DNA of 52,573 nucleotides, taken from the NCBI GenBank assembly GCA_947174995.1, contig CAMWLC010000016.1, positions 1 to 52,573 on the forward strand. The letters are read 5' to 3'. Positions 9,226 to 20,348 of this stretch are shown here, piece by piece (within the stretch, counting starts at the first letter, position 1; each line of letters opens with the position of its first letter). The notes under the pieces were generated by a model, which saw only the letters and a list, made by a program, of their open reading frames with translations, did not search any database and was not told the origin of the DNA. The position numbers were made by a program, and so were the translations under genes. Source of the stretch: an uncultured Porphyromonadaceae bacterium (GTDB lineage: Bacteria; Bacteroidota; Bacteroidia; Bacteroidales; Muribaculaceae).

Positions 9226-9255
9226 GGACGGACCGTCGGTCAGGACGGTCCGTCC
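9226..9255 (-). other. strong hairpin in the atpA-atpG gap
   Basis: Positions 9226-9237 (GGACGGACCGTC) and 9244-9255 (its exact complement) form a 12-bp stem with a 6-nt loop. The G+C-rich stretch beside it (about 9260-9295) can also fold. On the minus strand the hairpin is followed by GCGAATTTAACAACAACAAA, with no U-tract, so it does not look like an intrinsic terminator. It probably acts in the mRNA, for example as a stability or processing element between alpha and gamma. Confidence 0.6.
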
Positions 9256-9327
9256 ATTCATGGCCGCCGGCCGGCCACGGATGGCCCCCCGGCGGATATT
9301 TGCGTATATGCTTGCGAATGTGCGGCC

Positions 9328-10908
<1,581 letters not shown>

Positions 10909-10909
10909 T

Positions 10910-11455
10910 TCAGTTGCTTCTTAAGAGTTTTAGACTTAGTTGTTCTAGTTCGTTCCTCACCGAGGCGTCGAGGCGGTAGCCGTCGACGTCCACCACGAAG
11001 CCGCCGATAAGAGCGGGGTCCACCTTCTGGCGCCACTCCAGCTTGAGAGCCGGATAGGCCTTGGCCACGATGTCCCTGATCTTGTCGGTCTCGGCCTCGC
11101 CGAGAGGGGCTGCGGTCACGAGGGTGGCCTCCGCGATACCGTGCGCACGGCGGTAGATGTCGCGGTAAGCCAGGGCCATCAGACGCGCATACTCCTCACG
11201 GTGATGATCGAGCACGAGCCTCACGAAGCCACGGTAGTCATCCTCCGCCTTGTCTCCGGCAGCAGTCTCGAGGAGCCGGGCCTTGTCGTCGCGCCCCACG
11301 AAGGGGTTGGCGAGCACCTTGGCCAGCTCGGGATTGCGGTCGAACGCATCGGCTACCTCCCGCATCTCTTCATACACGGAGTCGGTGGTGCCCTTCTCCT
11401 CTGTCAGCTTATAAAGCGCCTTTGCATAGCGCTGGGGAATCAGACCGTTGCTCAT
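10910..11455 (-). CDS. atpH: F1 ATP synthase subunit delta
   Basis: Peripheral-stalk subunit that joins F1 to the b subunits, 181 residues. The N-terminal six-helix domain begins with [18 protein letters not shown], the family's conserved start. The C-terminal part ends in [20 protein letters not shown] followed by [13 protein letters not shown], the usual ending. Its start is 4 nt from the atpF stop, in the standard order F-H-A. Confidence 0.96.
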   Translation of the reverse strand: MSNGLIPQRYAKALYKLTEEKGTTDSVYEEMREVADAFDRNPELAKVLANPFVGRDDKARLLETAAGDKAEDDYRGFVRLVLDHHREEYARLMALAYRDIYRRAHGIAEATLVTAAPLGEAETDKIRDIVAKAYPALKLEWRQKVDPALIGGFVVDVDGYRLDASVRNELEQLSLKLLRSN

Positions 11456-11459
11456 CGGT

Positions 11460-11954
11460 TCAGTTCTTCTCTATTTCGTCCAACATTTTGTTGACAAGCT
11501 CCTGCTGCGACTTGTCGTCCTGAAGCTGCTTGCGCACCATCTTCTCGGCAATGTCAAGCGAGAACTTGCTCACTTCGTTTCTGAACTGAAGTTCAGCTTC
11601 CTTGCGTGACTGTTCTATCGACACTTTGGCAGCCTCCATGACCTTCGATGCCTCGGCGGAGGCCTCTTTCTTGGCCTCCTCGATGATCTGGGACTTCATC
11701 TTGGCTGCATCACGCAACATCTCAGCCTGACGCTCCCGGGCTTCCTCGACATATTTCTGGGCCTCGGCGCGGGCGTTGTCAAGCTGCTCCTTGGCCTCGC
11801 GGGCGTATTCGACTCCCTTGTCGATGGTGTCGGCCCTGGAGTCCATGCTCTTCAGAATCACGGGCCATCCCCACTTCGCAAGCACGAGGAAGAGGAGAAT
11901 GAAGGCCACGAACATCCAGAAGACCAGGCCAAAATCGGGCGTGAATAATTCCAT
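11460..11954 (-). CDS. atpF: Fo ATP synthase subunit b
   Basis: Peripheral-stalk subunit of Fo, 164 residues. One N-terminal TM helix (about residues 8-28: FGLVFWMFVAFILLFLVLAK) is followed by a long charged, alanine-rich helix rich in E, K, A, Q and R that would form the dimeric right-handed coiled coil, ending in LVNKMLDEIEKN. Only one b gene is present, so a homodimeric stalk is expected. It starts 26 nt behind the atpE stop. Confidence 0.96.
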   Translation of the reverse strand: MELFTPDFGLVFWMFVAFILLFLVLAKWGWPVILKSMDSRADTIDKGVEYAREAKEQLDNARAEAQKYVEEARERQAEMLRDAAKMKSQIIEEAKKEASAEASKVMEAAKVSIEQSRKEAELQFRNEVSKFSLDIAEKMVRKQLQDDKSQQELVNKMLDEIEKN

Positions 11955-11980
11955 TTGTCAGAATTTTGCGGGTGTCGAAA

Positions 11981-12268
<288 letters not shown>

Positions 12269-13558
12269 TTATGCTGCTTTGTGCTCCGAGGCGTCGTGGT
12301 GCTCATGCTCGGCCACGGCCATCGAGATGAAGATGGTGGCCAGCATGGTGAAGACGTATGCCTGGATGAAGCTCACCAGGACGTCGAGCGCGAGCATGAA
12401 GATGGAGAAGAGCACCGAGATGACCACCGAGCCTCCGGTAGCCGCCACTCCGAACGCCGCGAAGATGAAAATCAGCAGCGTCAGGGTGATGACAATCATG
12501 TGGCCGCCCATCATGTTGGCGAAGAGACGCACGCACAGGGCGGCGGGCTTGGTGAACATTCCGAAGATCTCGATCATCTGCATGATGGGGAGGGGACACT
12601 TCAGCCAGATGGGGACATCGGGCCAGAGAATCTCCTTCCAGTACTCCTTGTTGCCGTTGATGTTGGTGACTATGAACACCAGCACGGCAAGCACGAGCGT
12701 CACGGCGATGTTGCCCGTAAGGTTGGCGCCGCCGGGGAAGATGACGATAAGGCCGAGAAGGTTCATCACGAGGATGAAGAAGAAGCAGGTCAGCAGGAAG
12801 GGGGCGAACTTCGGGGCCTTGGGGCCTAAAGTGTTCTTGATCACGCCCTCATAAATGAAGTTGACGAGCATCTCCATGAAGCCCATCCCCTTGCGGGGGG
12901 CCTTCATGCCTTTGCGGCGGTAGTATCTCACCAGGCTCATGACCATGGCCGTCACGACGACGGCGGCTATGAGCAGGGCGAGGACATTCTTGGTGATGGA
13001 GAAGTCGAGGGGACGGTATTCCTTGAAATACTTTCCGGTCGTGGCGTCATAGGCATATCCGGAGATTGCGACGCTATGCTCCGCCTTCTTGGGGTCAGCC
13101 TTGGTCTCGGCGATGGCGCGGGCGTGAAGCTCGGCCTGCTCGGCGTCGGTCAGGGGCCAGACCTGTACCACCTTGCCGGCGTTGTCGCTGACATGGGGAA
13201 GCATGAAGTGGTATTCCTTGCCGTTCTTCTCAGCGGTATAGATGGCCTGCGAGAGATATTCCGACTTCTTGCCGTCGGCCATATCCTCCTCCACCGTCAC
13301 GTAAGTGAGCTTAGAGGAGGAGAAGCAGAACCATGCGCCATCCTGGGCGCGCACAATCACCGGAAGGGGAATACGGTAGACATGGCTGAATGGAACTTCC
13401 CAGCCGTAGCCATCGCCGAGGTGGTGGAAGATGATTTCCTTCACGTCCACACCCTCCTTCTCGGAGTCACCGTGTCCGGCGGCGCGCGCCGGAGCGGCAA
13501 ACCCGATCAGCAGGGCCGCCAACAGCATGAGTATTGAAAATCTTTTGTTCATCGCCAT
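12269..13558 (-). CDS. atpB: Fo ATP synthase subunit a with long N-terminal periplasmic part
   Basis: Stator subunit that forms the proton half-channels next to the c ring. The product has 429 residues, against about 270 in Escherichia coli. The extra length is N-terminal: a signal-peptide-like segment (residues 1-27, ending PARAAG) and a hydrophilic region to about 185, before the first family TM helix at about 190-208. The essential arginine is Arg344 in AALCVRLFANMMGGHM. The start at 13558 (MAMNKRF) lies 5 nt behind the atpC stop; an upstream ATG at 13576 would overlap atpC. No atpI gene lies in front. Confidence 0.94.
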   Translation of the reverse strand: MAMNKRFSILMLLAALLIGFAAPARAAGHGDSEKEGVDVKEIIFHHLGDGYGWEVPFSHVYRIPLPVIVRAQDGAWFCFSSSKLTYVTVEEDMADGKKSEYLSQAIYTAEKNGKEYHFMLPHVSDNAGKVVQVWPLTDAEQAELHARAIAETKADPKKAEHSVAISGYAYDATTGKYFKEYRPLDFSITKNVLALLIAAVVVTAMVMSLVRYYRRKGMKAPRKGMGFMEMLVNFIYEGVIKNTLGPKAPKFAPFLLTCFFFILVMNLLGLIVIFPGGANLTGNIAVTLVLAVLVFIVTNINGNKEYWKEILWPDVPIWLKCPLPIMQMIEIFGMFTKPAALCVRLFANMMGGHMIVITLTLLIFIFAAFGVAATGGSVVISVLFSIFMLALDVLVSFIQAYVFTMLATIFISMAVAEHEHHDASEHKAA

Positions 13559-13563
13559 TCCGG

Positions 13564-13800
13564 TTAATAGATGCACACCGACACCACGTTGTTGTCAACA
13601 TCGACAAGACCGCCGTTGATATGATAGCTGTGTTCCTTGTCTCCCTCCTTGCGGAAGCGGATGTCTCCCGGCACGAGCACCGAGATAATCGAGGCATGGT
13701 TGCGCAGCACCGTGAAACGGCCCATCTCGCCGGGGAGGGTCACCATGTCGGCGTCCCCTTTGTAGAGCACCTCGTGAGAGGATATGATTTCGAGTGTCAT
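13564..13800 (-). CDS. atpC: F1 ATP synthase subunit epsilon, short form
   Basis: Central-stalk subunit, only 78 residues. It contains just the N-terminal beta-sandwich domain: MTLEIISSHEVLYKGDADMV, the conserved GRFTVLRNHA loop and the GGLVDVDNNVVSV strand. The C-terminal two-helix domain, which inhibits ATP hydrolysis in longer homologues (about 130-140 residues), is absent. The gene is intact, with normal spacing to atpD (31 nt) and atpB, so the shortness is a lineage trait rather than a truncation. Confidence 0.95.
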   Translation of the reverse strand: MTLEIISSHEVLYKGDADMVTLPGEMGRFTVLRNHASIISVLVPGDIRFRKEGDKEHSYHINGGLVDVDNNVVSVCIY

Positions 13801-13831
13801 CTGTGGTTGATTCTTGGGGGATGGATAGCTA

Positions 13832-15358
<1,527 letters not shown>

Positions 15359-15397
15359 TTAAATATTCTCGATTCTAAGGATTTGCTCTTCGCTTCA

Positions 15398-16474
15398 TCA
15401 GAAGTGCCAGCCCAGGGCCACACAGACGGCCATCAGCACAAGGTTGAGCAGGGAGAGGGGCATGAGGTATTTCCACTCGAAGGCAAGCATCTGGTCGATA
15501 CGAACGCGCGGGAAGGTCCACTTGAACCAGATGATGACAAACGAGATGAAGAAGGCCTTGGCCAGGAACCACACGGGACCGGGGATATAGTTCATGATCT
15601 CATTGAATCCATCCCAGCCGGGGACATGGAAAGGCATCCAGCCGCCGAGGAACATCAGGGAGGCGATGCCGGAGACGATGAAGAGGTTGAGGTATTCGGC
15701 GAGGTAGAAGAAGCCGAAGTGGATGCCGGAATACTCGGTGTGATAACCGGCCACCAGCTCATGCTCAGCCTCGGGAAGGTCGAAGGGGCCGCGGTTGGTC
15801 TCGGCCGTGGCTGCCACGATGTAGATGAGGAAGGCGATGATGGCGGGGATGTGTCCGCGGAAGAGGAACCATGCGGACTGCTGCTCGGCCACGAGGTCGG
15901 TGATGTTCATGGTGCCGGCGAAGACCACTATGGAAATCAGGGCGAGACCGAGGGAGATCTCGTAGGAGATCATCTGGGCGCCGCTTCGCATGGCTCCGAT
16001 GAGGGTGTACTTGTTGTTGGAGGCCCAGCCTGCGAGCAGGATACCGAGCACGCCCACCGAGGAGACGGCGAGGATGAAGAAGATACCGATATTGTAGTCG
16101 ATGATCTGAAGGCCGTTGCCCCAGGGGAGACAGGCCAGCATCACCACGGAGGAGGTGATTATTATGTAGGGGGCGAGCTTGAAGAGGAAGCGGTCAGTGC
16201 CTTTCAGGGATATGAGCTCCTTGATGAGGATCTTGAACATATCAGCGAAGACCTGAAGCAGTCCCCAGGGACCCACGCGCATCGGGCCCAGACGACACTG
16301 GAACCATGCGCAGAGCTTGCGTTCATAGAGGATGTAGAAGAGGGCGAGCACCGTGTAGGCGAGTAGTACGCATACACCGATGATGACGCACTCCACAAGC
16401 ACAGCGGCCCATGAGGGCAGGAAGCCCATGAGCAGGTCGTTGACCCAATTTGTGACTATGCTGAAATCAAACAT
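15398..16474 (-). CDS. nuoH: NADH-quinone oxidoreductase subunit H
   Basis: Membrane subunit that forms the quinone chamber with NuoB and NuoD, 358 residues, about eight TM helices. The conserved loops are visible: GPMRVGPWGLLQVFADMFKI near the N terminus and GPFDLPEAEHELVAGYHTEY with SGIHFGFFYLAEY, the acidic quinone-site loop. It is the last gene of the first nuo half. The next gene downstream is atpD, not nuoI. Confidence 0.97.
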   Translation of the reverse strand: MFDFSIVTNWVNDLLMGFLPSWAAVLVECVIIGVCVLLAYTVLALFYILYERKLCAWFQCRLGPMRVGPWGLLQVFADMFKILIKELISLKGTDRFLFKLAPYIIITSSVVMLACLPWGNGLQIIDYNIGIFFILAVSSVGVLGILLAGWASNNKYTLIGAMRSGAQMISYEISLGLALISIVVFAGTMNITDLVAEQQSAWFLFRGHIPAIIAFLIYIVAATAETNRGPFDLPEAEHELVAGYHTEYSGIHFGFFYLAEYLNLFIVSGIASLMFLGGWMPFHVPGWDGFNEIMNYIPGPVWFLAKAFFISFVIIWFKWTFPRVRIDQMLAFEWKYLMPLSLLNLVLMAVCVALGWHF

Positions 16475-16526
16475 GACTGTTAATTAGATTTGGTTTTCCT
16501 GTGAAAGTAAGTCTTGGGACCCGCTG

Positions 16527-18158
16527 TCATCTGTCGATGTCGGGAATCACGAAGTCGAGGGCCGCGCCGATGGTGATGAGGTCGGCGATCATGTTGCCCC
16601 GGCAGCAGAGATCCATCACGCCCACGAGGTTGAAGCAGGGGCTCTGGAAGTGCACGCGGTAGGGGGTCTTGCCGCCGTCAGACTCGATGTAGACGCCGAA
16701 TGTGCCGCGGCTCGCCTCGACCTGCTGATACCAGCGTCCCACGGGGAGCTTGATGATCTTGGGCACCTGCGCGCGGATCGGGCCTTCGGGGATGCGGTCC
16801 ACAAGCTGCTCGAGAATCTTGACGCTCTCCTCTATCTCGCGCATACGCACCATGTAGCGGGCGTAGGAGTCGCAGCCATATTCGAGCACCTCCTCGAACT
16901 TCACTTGTGGATAGGCACCGTAGGGGTGCTTCTTGCGGCAGTCGCAACTCCAGCCGGAACCGCGTCCGCTGGGACCGGTGATGCAGTAGTTGACGGCATC
17001 CTCGAGGGGGAGCATACCCACTTTCTTGAGGCGGTTCATGGCGATGATGTTGCCGGAGAACACCTTATGGTATTCCTTGATTCTCTCGGGCATGATGCGG
17101 ATAAGCTCCTTGACATCCTTCACGAAGTCGGGATGCAGGTCGGCTATGACGCCGCCGATGACGTTATAGTTCATCGACATGCGGGCTCCGCAGGTCTTCT
17201 CGAAGATGTCGAGTACCTGCTCGCGCTCGCGGAATCCGTAGAAGAAGGCGGTGGTGGCGCCCAGGTCCATCGCAGTGCAACCGAAGGCAAGGAGATGAGA
17301 GGATATACGCATCAGCTCGTCCATCATGGCGCGTATCACCACGGCACGCTCGGGCACCTCAAGGCCCATGGCCTTCTCGATGCACATACAGAGGCACTCG
17401 CGGTTCTGATGGGCGGACATATAGTCCATGCGGTCAGTGAAGTGGAGTATCTGGGGATAGCCGAGTTCCTCGCAGAGCTTCTCGATGCCGCGGTGGATAT
17501 ATCCGGAAACGACGTCGACCTTGGTGACGATCTCGCCGTCAACGGCGCAGCGGAAACGCATCACGCCGTGGGTGGAGGGGTGCTGCGGGCCGACGTTGAC
17601 CACGTAGTCGCCGGGGGCGAACACCTTGCCGGGCACGCAGGTCACCTTTCCCTTCTCATCCTCGACGTAGGAGCGGGTGTCATCCTCGTTTTTCTCGTCA
17701 TCCTTGGGGATGGGATTGAGCTTGGGGTCGGCGTCATAGTCCTTGCGCAGGGGGAAGCCCTTCCAGTCGTTGCGCAGGAACATGCGGCGCATGTCGGGAT
17801 GGTTGATAAACTTGATGCCGAAGAAGTCGTAGACCTCGCGCTCCTGAAAGAGAGCCACCTTCCAGAGGCTGCTCACGGAGTGGATCATGGGGTCCTTGCG
17901 GTCCGGGGCCTCCACCTTGACGCAGACAACGTCCCAGTCATGGGTGGTGCTGGTGAGATAGTACACCACTCCGTAAGCCTCCTTCCAGTCCATGCCGACA
18001 ACGGCGGTCAGCACGTCGAAATTCAGCTCGCGGTCCTCCTTCATGGCCTTGGCCAGGGGGAACCAGTCCTTGTCGGCCACGTTGATCTGGAGGTATTCAC
18101 CCTCCTCGAAGGTCGCCGAGGGACAGATGGAGAGAATTTTTTCTTTTATGTCGTTCAT
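16527..18158 (-). CDS. nuoCD: NADH-quinone oxidoreductase fused subunits C and D
   Basis: Fusion protein of 543 residues. The NuoC (30-kDa) domain is at about 1-145, with the signature EREVYDFFGIKFINHPDMRR and then GFPLRKDYD. A charged linker follows at about 146-182. The NuoD (49-kDa) domain runs from 183 to the end, with QHPSTHG at 192-198, part of the quinone site, and a C-terminal DFVIPDIDR. The fusion is known in several lineages, including Bacteroidetes and enterobacteria. Gap to nuoB is 34 nt and to nuoH 52 nt. Confidence 0.97.
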   Translation of the reverse strand: MNDIKEKILSICPSATFEEGEYLQINVADKDWFPLAKAMKEDRELNFDVLTAVVGMDWKEAYGVVYYLTSTTHDWDVVCVKVEAPDRKDPMIHSVSSLWKVALFQEREVYDFFGIKFINHPDMRRMFLRNDWKGFPLRKDYDADPKLNPIPKDDEKNEDDTRSYVEDEKGKVTCVPGKVFAPGDYVVNVGPQHPSTHGVMRFRCAVDGEIVTKVDVVSGYIHRGIEKLCEELGYPQILHFTDRMDYMSAHQNRECLCMCIEKAMGLEVPERAVVIRAMMDELMRISSHLLAFGCTAMDLGATTAFFYGFREREQVLDIFEKTCGARMSMNYNVIGGVIADLHPDFVKDVKELIRIMPERIKEYHKVFSGNIIAMNRLKKVGMLPLEDAVNYCITGPSGRGSGWSCDCRKKHPYGAYPQVKFEEVLEYGCDSYARYMVRMREIEESVKILEQLVDRIPEGPIRAQVPKIIKLPVGRWYQQVEASRGTFGVYIESDGGKTPYRVHFQSPCFNLVGVMDLCCRGNMIADLITIGAALDFVIPDIDR

Positions 18159-18192
18159 TGCGAAAATGTTACGATTCTGGGTTTTACAATAG

Positions 18193-18804
18193 TCAGTCTA
18201 TCTGTCCTCTCTCCTCGGGGTGCTGGCGGAAAAACTCCTCCACTTTCTCCTGGCGGTTGACACCGCCGAAGAATTTCTGCACCTTAATTTTGCGCTGGAG
18301 CTGCATGAGGCCGTAGAAGAAGGCTTCAGGACGCGGGGGGCATCCGGGGATGTAGACGTCAACGGGGAGAATCTGGTCCACGCCGTTCACGACACAGTAT
18401 GATTTCTTGAAGGGGCCGCCCGACACCGCGCATCCGCCGCAGGCGATAACATACTTGGGCTCGGCGAGCTGCTCGTAGAGACGCACGAGCACCGGGGCCA
18501 TGCGGTGGACGATGGTGCCCTGCACCATGATGTAGTCTGCCTGGCGCGGGGAGTTGCGGGCCACCTCGAAACCGAAACGGGCCATGTCGTAGCGTGCGGC
18601 TCCGAGGCTCATAAACTCGATGGCGCAGCAGCTCGTGCCGAAGGTGAGGGGCCAGAGCGAGTTGGATATGCCCCAGTTGATGAGCTGGTCGAGCTTGCCC
18701 ACGGCCACGTTGGCGCCGGTGGCGTTGAGTTCCTCGACGAGCTTGTCGATATATTCGTTGTCCTTGAAGTCCTCGCGCTTCATCGACTTGATATTCACTT
18801 CCAT
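18193..18804 (-). CDS. nuoB: NADH-quinone oxidoreductase subunit B, cluster N2
   Basis: Carries the terminal [4Fe-4S] cluster N2 that reduces quinone. With the start at 18804 the product has 203 residues. The cluster ligands Cys59, Cys60 (TSCCAIEFM), Cys125 ([12 protein letters not shown]) and Cys155 ([10 protein letters not shown]) match the family spacing. The frame is open upstream to 19023, but that extension overlaps nuoA and has no NuoB character, so I use the internal ATG, which overlaps the end of nuoA by 10 nt. Confidence 0.96.
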   Translation of the reverse strand: MEVNIKSMKREDFKDNEYIDKLVEELNATGANVAVGKLDQLINWGISNSLWPLTFGTSCCAIEFMSLGAARYDMARFGFEVARNSPRQADYIMVQGTIVHRMAPVLVRLYEQLAEPKYVIACGGCAVSGGPFKKSYCVVNGVDQILPVDVYIPGCPPRPEAFFYGLMQLQRKIKVQKFFGGVNRQEKVEEFFRQHPEERGQID

Positions 18805-19166
18805 TGCAGCGCTCCTTTCCGCCAGGCGTATGCCAAGCCTAAAATGAGAATAAACATGAAGATGGCGATGCAGAGAAGACCCTGCACTCCAAGACCGCGC
18901 GTCACGACTGCCCAGGGATAGAGGAAGACCGTCTCGACGTCGAAGATCAGGAAGAGAATCGCAAAGATGTAGTATCCCGCCTTGAACTGTATCATCGACT
19001 CTCCACGGGTCGGTATACCACATTCATACGGCTCCGATTTCTTCACTGAATACGATTTCGGTGAAATCAGCCTGGCTATCAGCAGGGCGGCAAACACCAG
19101 CGTGATGCCCGTCAGGGTCGCGGTGATGGCAAGTTCGCCATTGCTTATTTCCATCAATAAATTCAT
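18795..19166 (-). CDS. nuoA: NADH-quinone oxidoreductase subunit A
   Basis: Small complex I membrane subunit, 123 residues, three TM helices. The conserved hydrophilic loop [20 protein letters not shown] is present, followed by the acidic helix [20 protein letters not shown]. It is the first gene of the 18-gene nuo-atp run. A consensus promoter sits about 75-105 nt upstream. The last codons overlap the nuoB start. Confidence 0.97.
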   Translation of the reverse strand: MNLLMEISNGELAITATLTGITLVFAALLIARLISPKSYSVKKSEPYECGIPTRGESMIQFKAGYYIFAILFLIFDVETVFLYPWAVVTRGLGVQGLLCIAIFMFILILGLAYAWRKGALQWK

Positions 19167-19240
19167 ATAATCGCTTTATAATAAATTAGTTAGTCTAACA
19201 GGTCAGCGCAATTCCCCCGAAAGTATGCAGGAATTTGCCG

Positions 19241-19272
19241 CAAAGATACTTAAAAAATCTTAATAACCCAAA
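19241..19272 (-). promoter_or_regulatory. Bacteroidetes-type promoter of the nuo-atp operon
   Basis: On the minus strand TTTG (19272-19269), 20 nt, then TATCTTTG (19248-19241) match the Bacteroidetes primary-sigma consensus TTTG-N19-21-TAnnTTTG at every defined base. Transcription would start near 19235, leaving a leader of about 65-70 nt before nuoA. This is the best promoter match I found in the window. Confidence 0.8.
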
Positions 19273-19298
19273 TTATTTATCATGCTTTAAGACAGCAT

Positions 19299-19328
19299 CT
19301 ACCCGGGACGTTTTTTCATCCCGGGTAG
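19299..19328 (-). terminator. hairpin behind the receptor-lipoprotein genes
   Basis: CTACCCGGGA (19299-19308) pairs perfectly with TCCCGGGTAG (19319-19328) around a 10-nt loop. It lies between the lipoprotein stop (19399) and the nuoA promoter, so it probably ends the receptor-lipoprotein transcript. The T-run is in the loop and no clear U-tract follows on the minus strand, so the call is moderate. Confidence 0.5.
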
Positions 19329-19398
19329 ACATCGCGCCATATTCATGAGGCGCATTGTTTCGGTCTGGCTATGATACCGGCTATGTGTCGCGGGCGCA

Positions 19399-20319
19399 TC
19401 AATCCTGCGGGATCCAGACGTAGGAGCCCTTGAAGAGGCCGTGGAAGCGTCCGGCGACGGTGTATTCCACCGTGGCTTCGGTCATGTCGGCTGAGGTGGT
19501 GGTCATCTTGATTTCGGTGAAGGGGAAGCCGGGCACAGGGGTGACGGAGCCGTTCTCCACGGAGCCGGCGGTTACGTTCTCGCCCGTGATGGTATAGCCC
19601 GAGCGGGTCCACTCCACGTCGAGATTCTGAAGGAGCAGGGCGGTCATGGCGGGCATGTGGGGATCGAACTGCGCCTGGTATATCACCATCGAGGCCTTCT
19701 TCTTCTCCCAGTCTATCACGACGCGATACTGGGGCGCGGAAGTCTTGAAGGGCTCGGCCGTGGCGGAGGCGGTGGTGCTCGTCTCGCCGGAGAACATCAT
19801 GTCGGGATAGAAAGTGGTGATTTTGTAGAGGTTGTTGTAGTTGTAGCTGAGCACCGTGCGGGACAGGCGGGTGTCGAGCATGGGGCCGAGGACGGGCACG
19901 TCGAGCATGTTGTTAAAATAGAACACGTCGGTCATCAACCCCTTGAATCCCGTGACGGGCACGGAACCGGTAGCCGCGACGTTACCCTCGGCACTCTGCC
20001 AGCGGAACACCTGGCCGATGTATCCCCCGACATTGTAGGCGCCTGCCTTGAAGGTCATGCTGGTGGTGGAGAAGGAGTGGTCGGTGTTGTCATAGCGGAT
20101 TGACTTGCTGGAGACGGACACGAGTTTCTTCACATTGTCAAACTGCATGTAATATTCCCCTTTGGAGACCACTACGTCGTCAACGCCGTTGATGGGGGCG
20201 ATGTGGTTGAGCATCGTGCGCGATACGTTGGAGAGGCTGACGGGGTCGTCGCCCGTGCCGCATCCCGTGAGCCCTGCGGCGAGGACCGCCGCGGCCATGA
20301 ATCCATAAATCTTTTTCAT
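19399..20319 (-). CDS. lipoprotein paired with a TonB-dependent receptor
   Basis: 306 residues from the ATG at 20319, chosen because it gives a clean lipoprotein signal peptide with lipobox LTGC (MKKIYGF...LAAGLTGC) followed by GTGDD. The frame is open to 20361, but that extension precedes the signal. The mature part looks beta-rich, with aromatic and threonine-rich strands, and the C-terminal half (VEWTRSGYTITGENVTAGSV onward) recalls calycin-like or DUF4840-type Bacteroidetes lipoproteins; that resemblance is from memory and weak. It starts 29 nt behind the receptor stop, so the two are likely one operon. A substrate-binding partner for the receptor is plausible but not shown. Confidence 0.85.
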   Translation of the reverse strand: MKKIYGFMAAAVLAAGLTGCGTGDDPVSLSNVSRTMLNHIAPINGVDDVVVSKGEYYMQFDNVKKLVSVSSKSIRYDNTDHSFSTTSMTFKAGAYNVGGYIGQVFRWQSAEGNVAATGSVPVTGFKGLMTDVFYFNNMLDVPVLGPMLDTRLSRTVLSYNYNNLYKITTFYPDMMFSGETSTTASATAEPFKTSAPQYRVVIDWEKKKASMVIYQAQFDPHMPAMTALLLQNLDVEWTRSGYTITGENVTAGSVENGSVTPVPGFPFTEIKMTTTSADMTEATVEYTVAGRFHGLFKGSYVWIPQD

Positions 20320-20348
20320 GATAGGTATATGTTTGTTTTCAGTTGTAT

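Noticed and set aside
16650-18260. 536-codon open frame on the plus strand
   Set aside because: Antisense to nuoCD and the end of nuoB; composition is that of a mirror frame.
18805-19023. N-terminal extension of nuoB
   Set aside because: In frame, but it overlaps most of nuoA and has no NuoB features. The ATG at 18804 gives the normal length.
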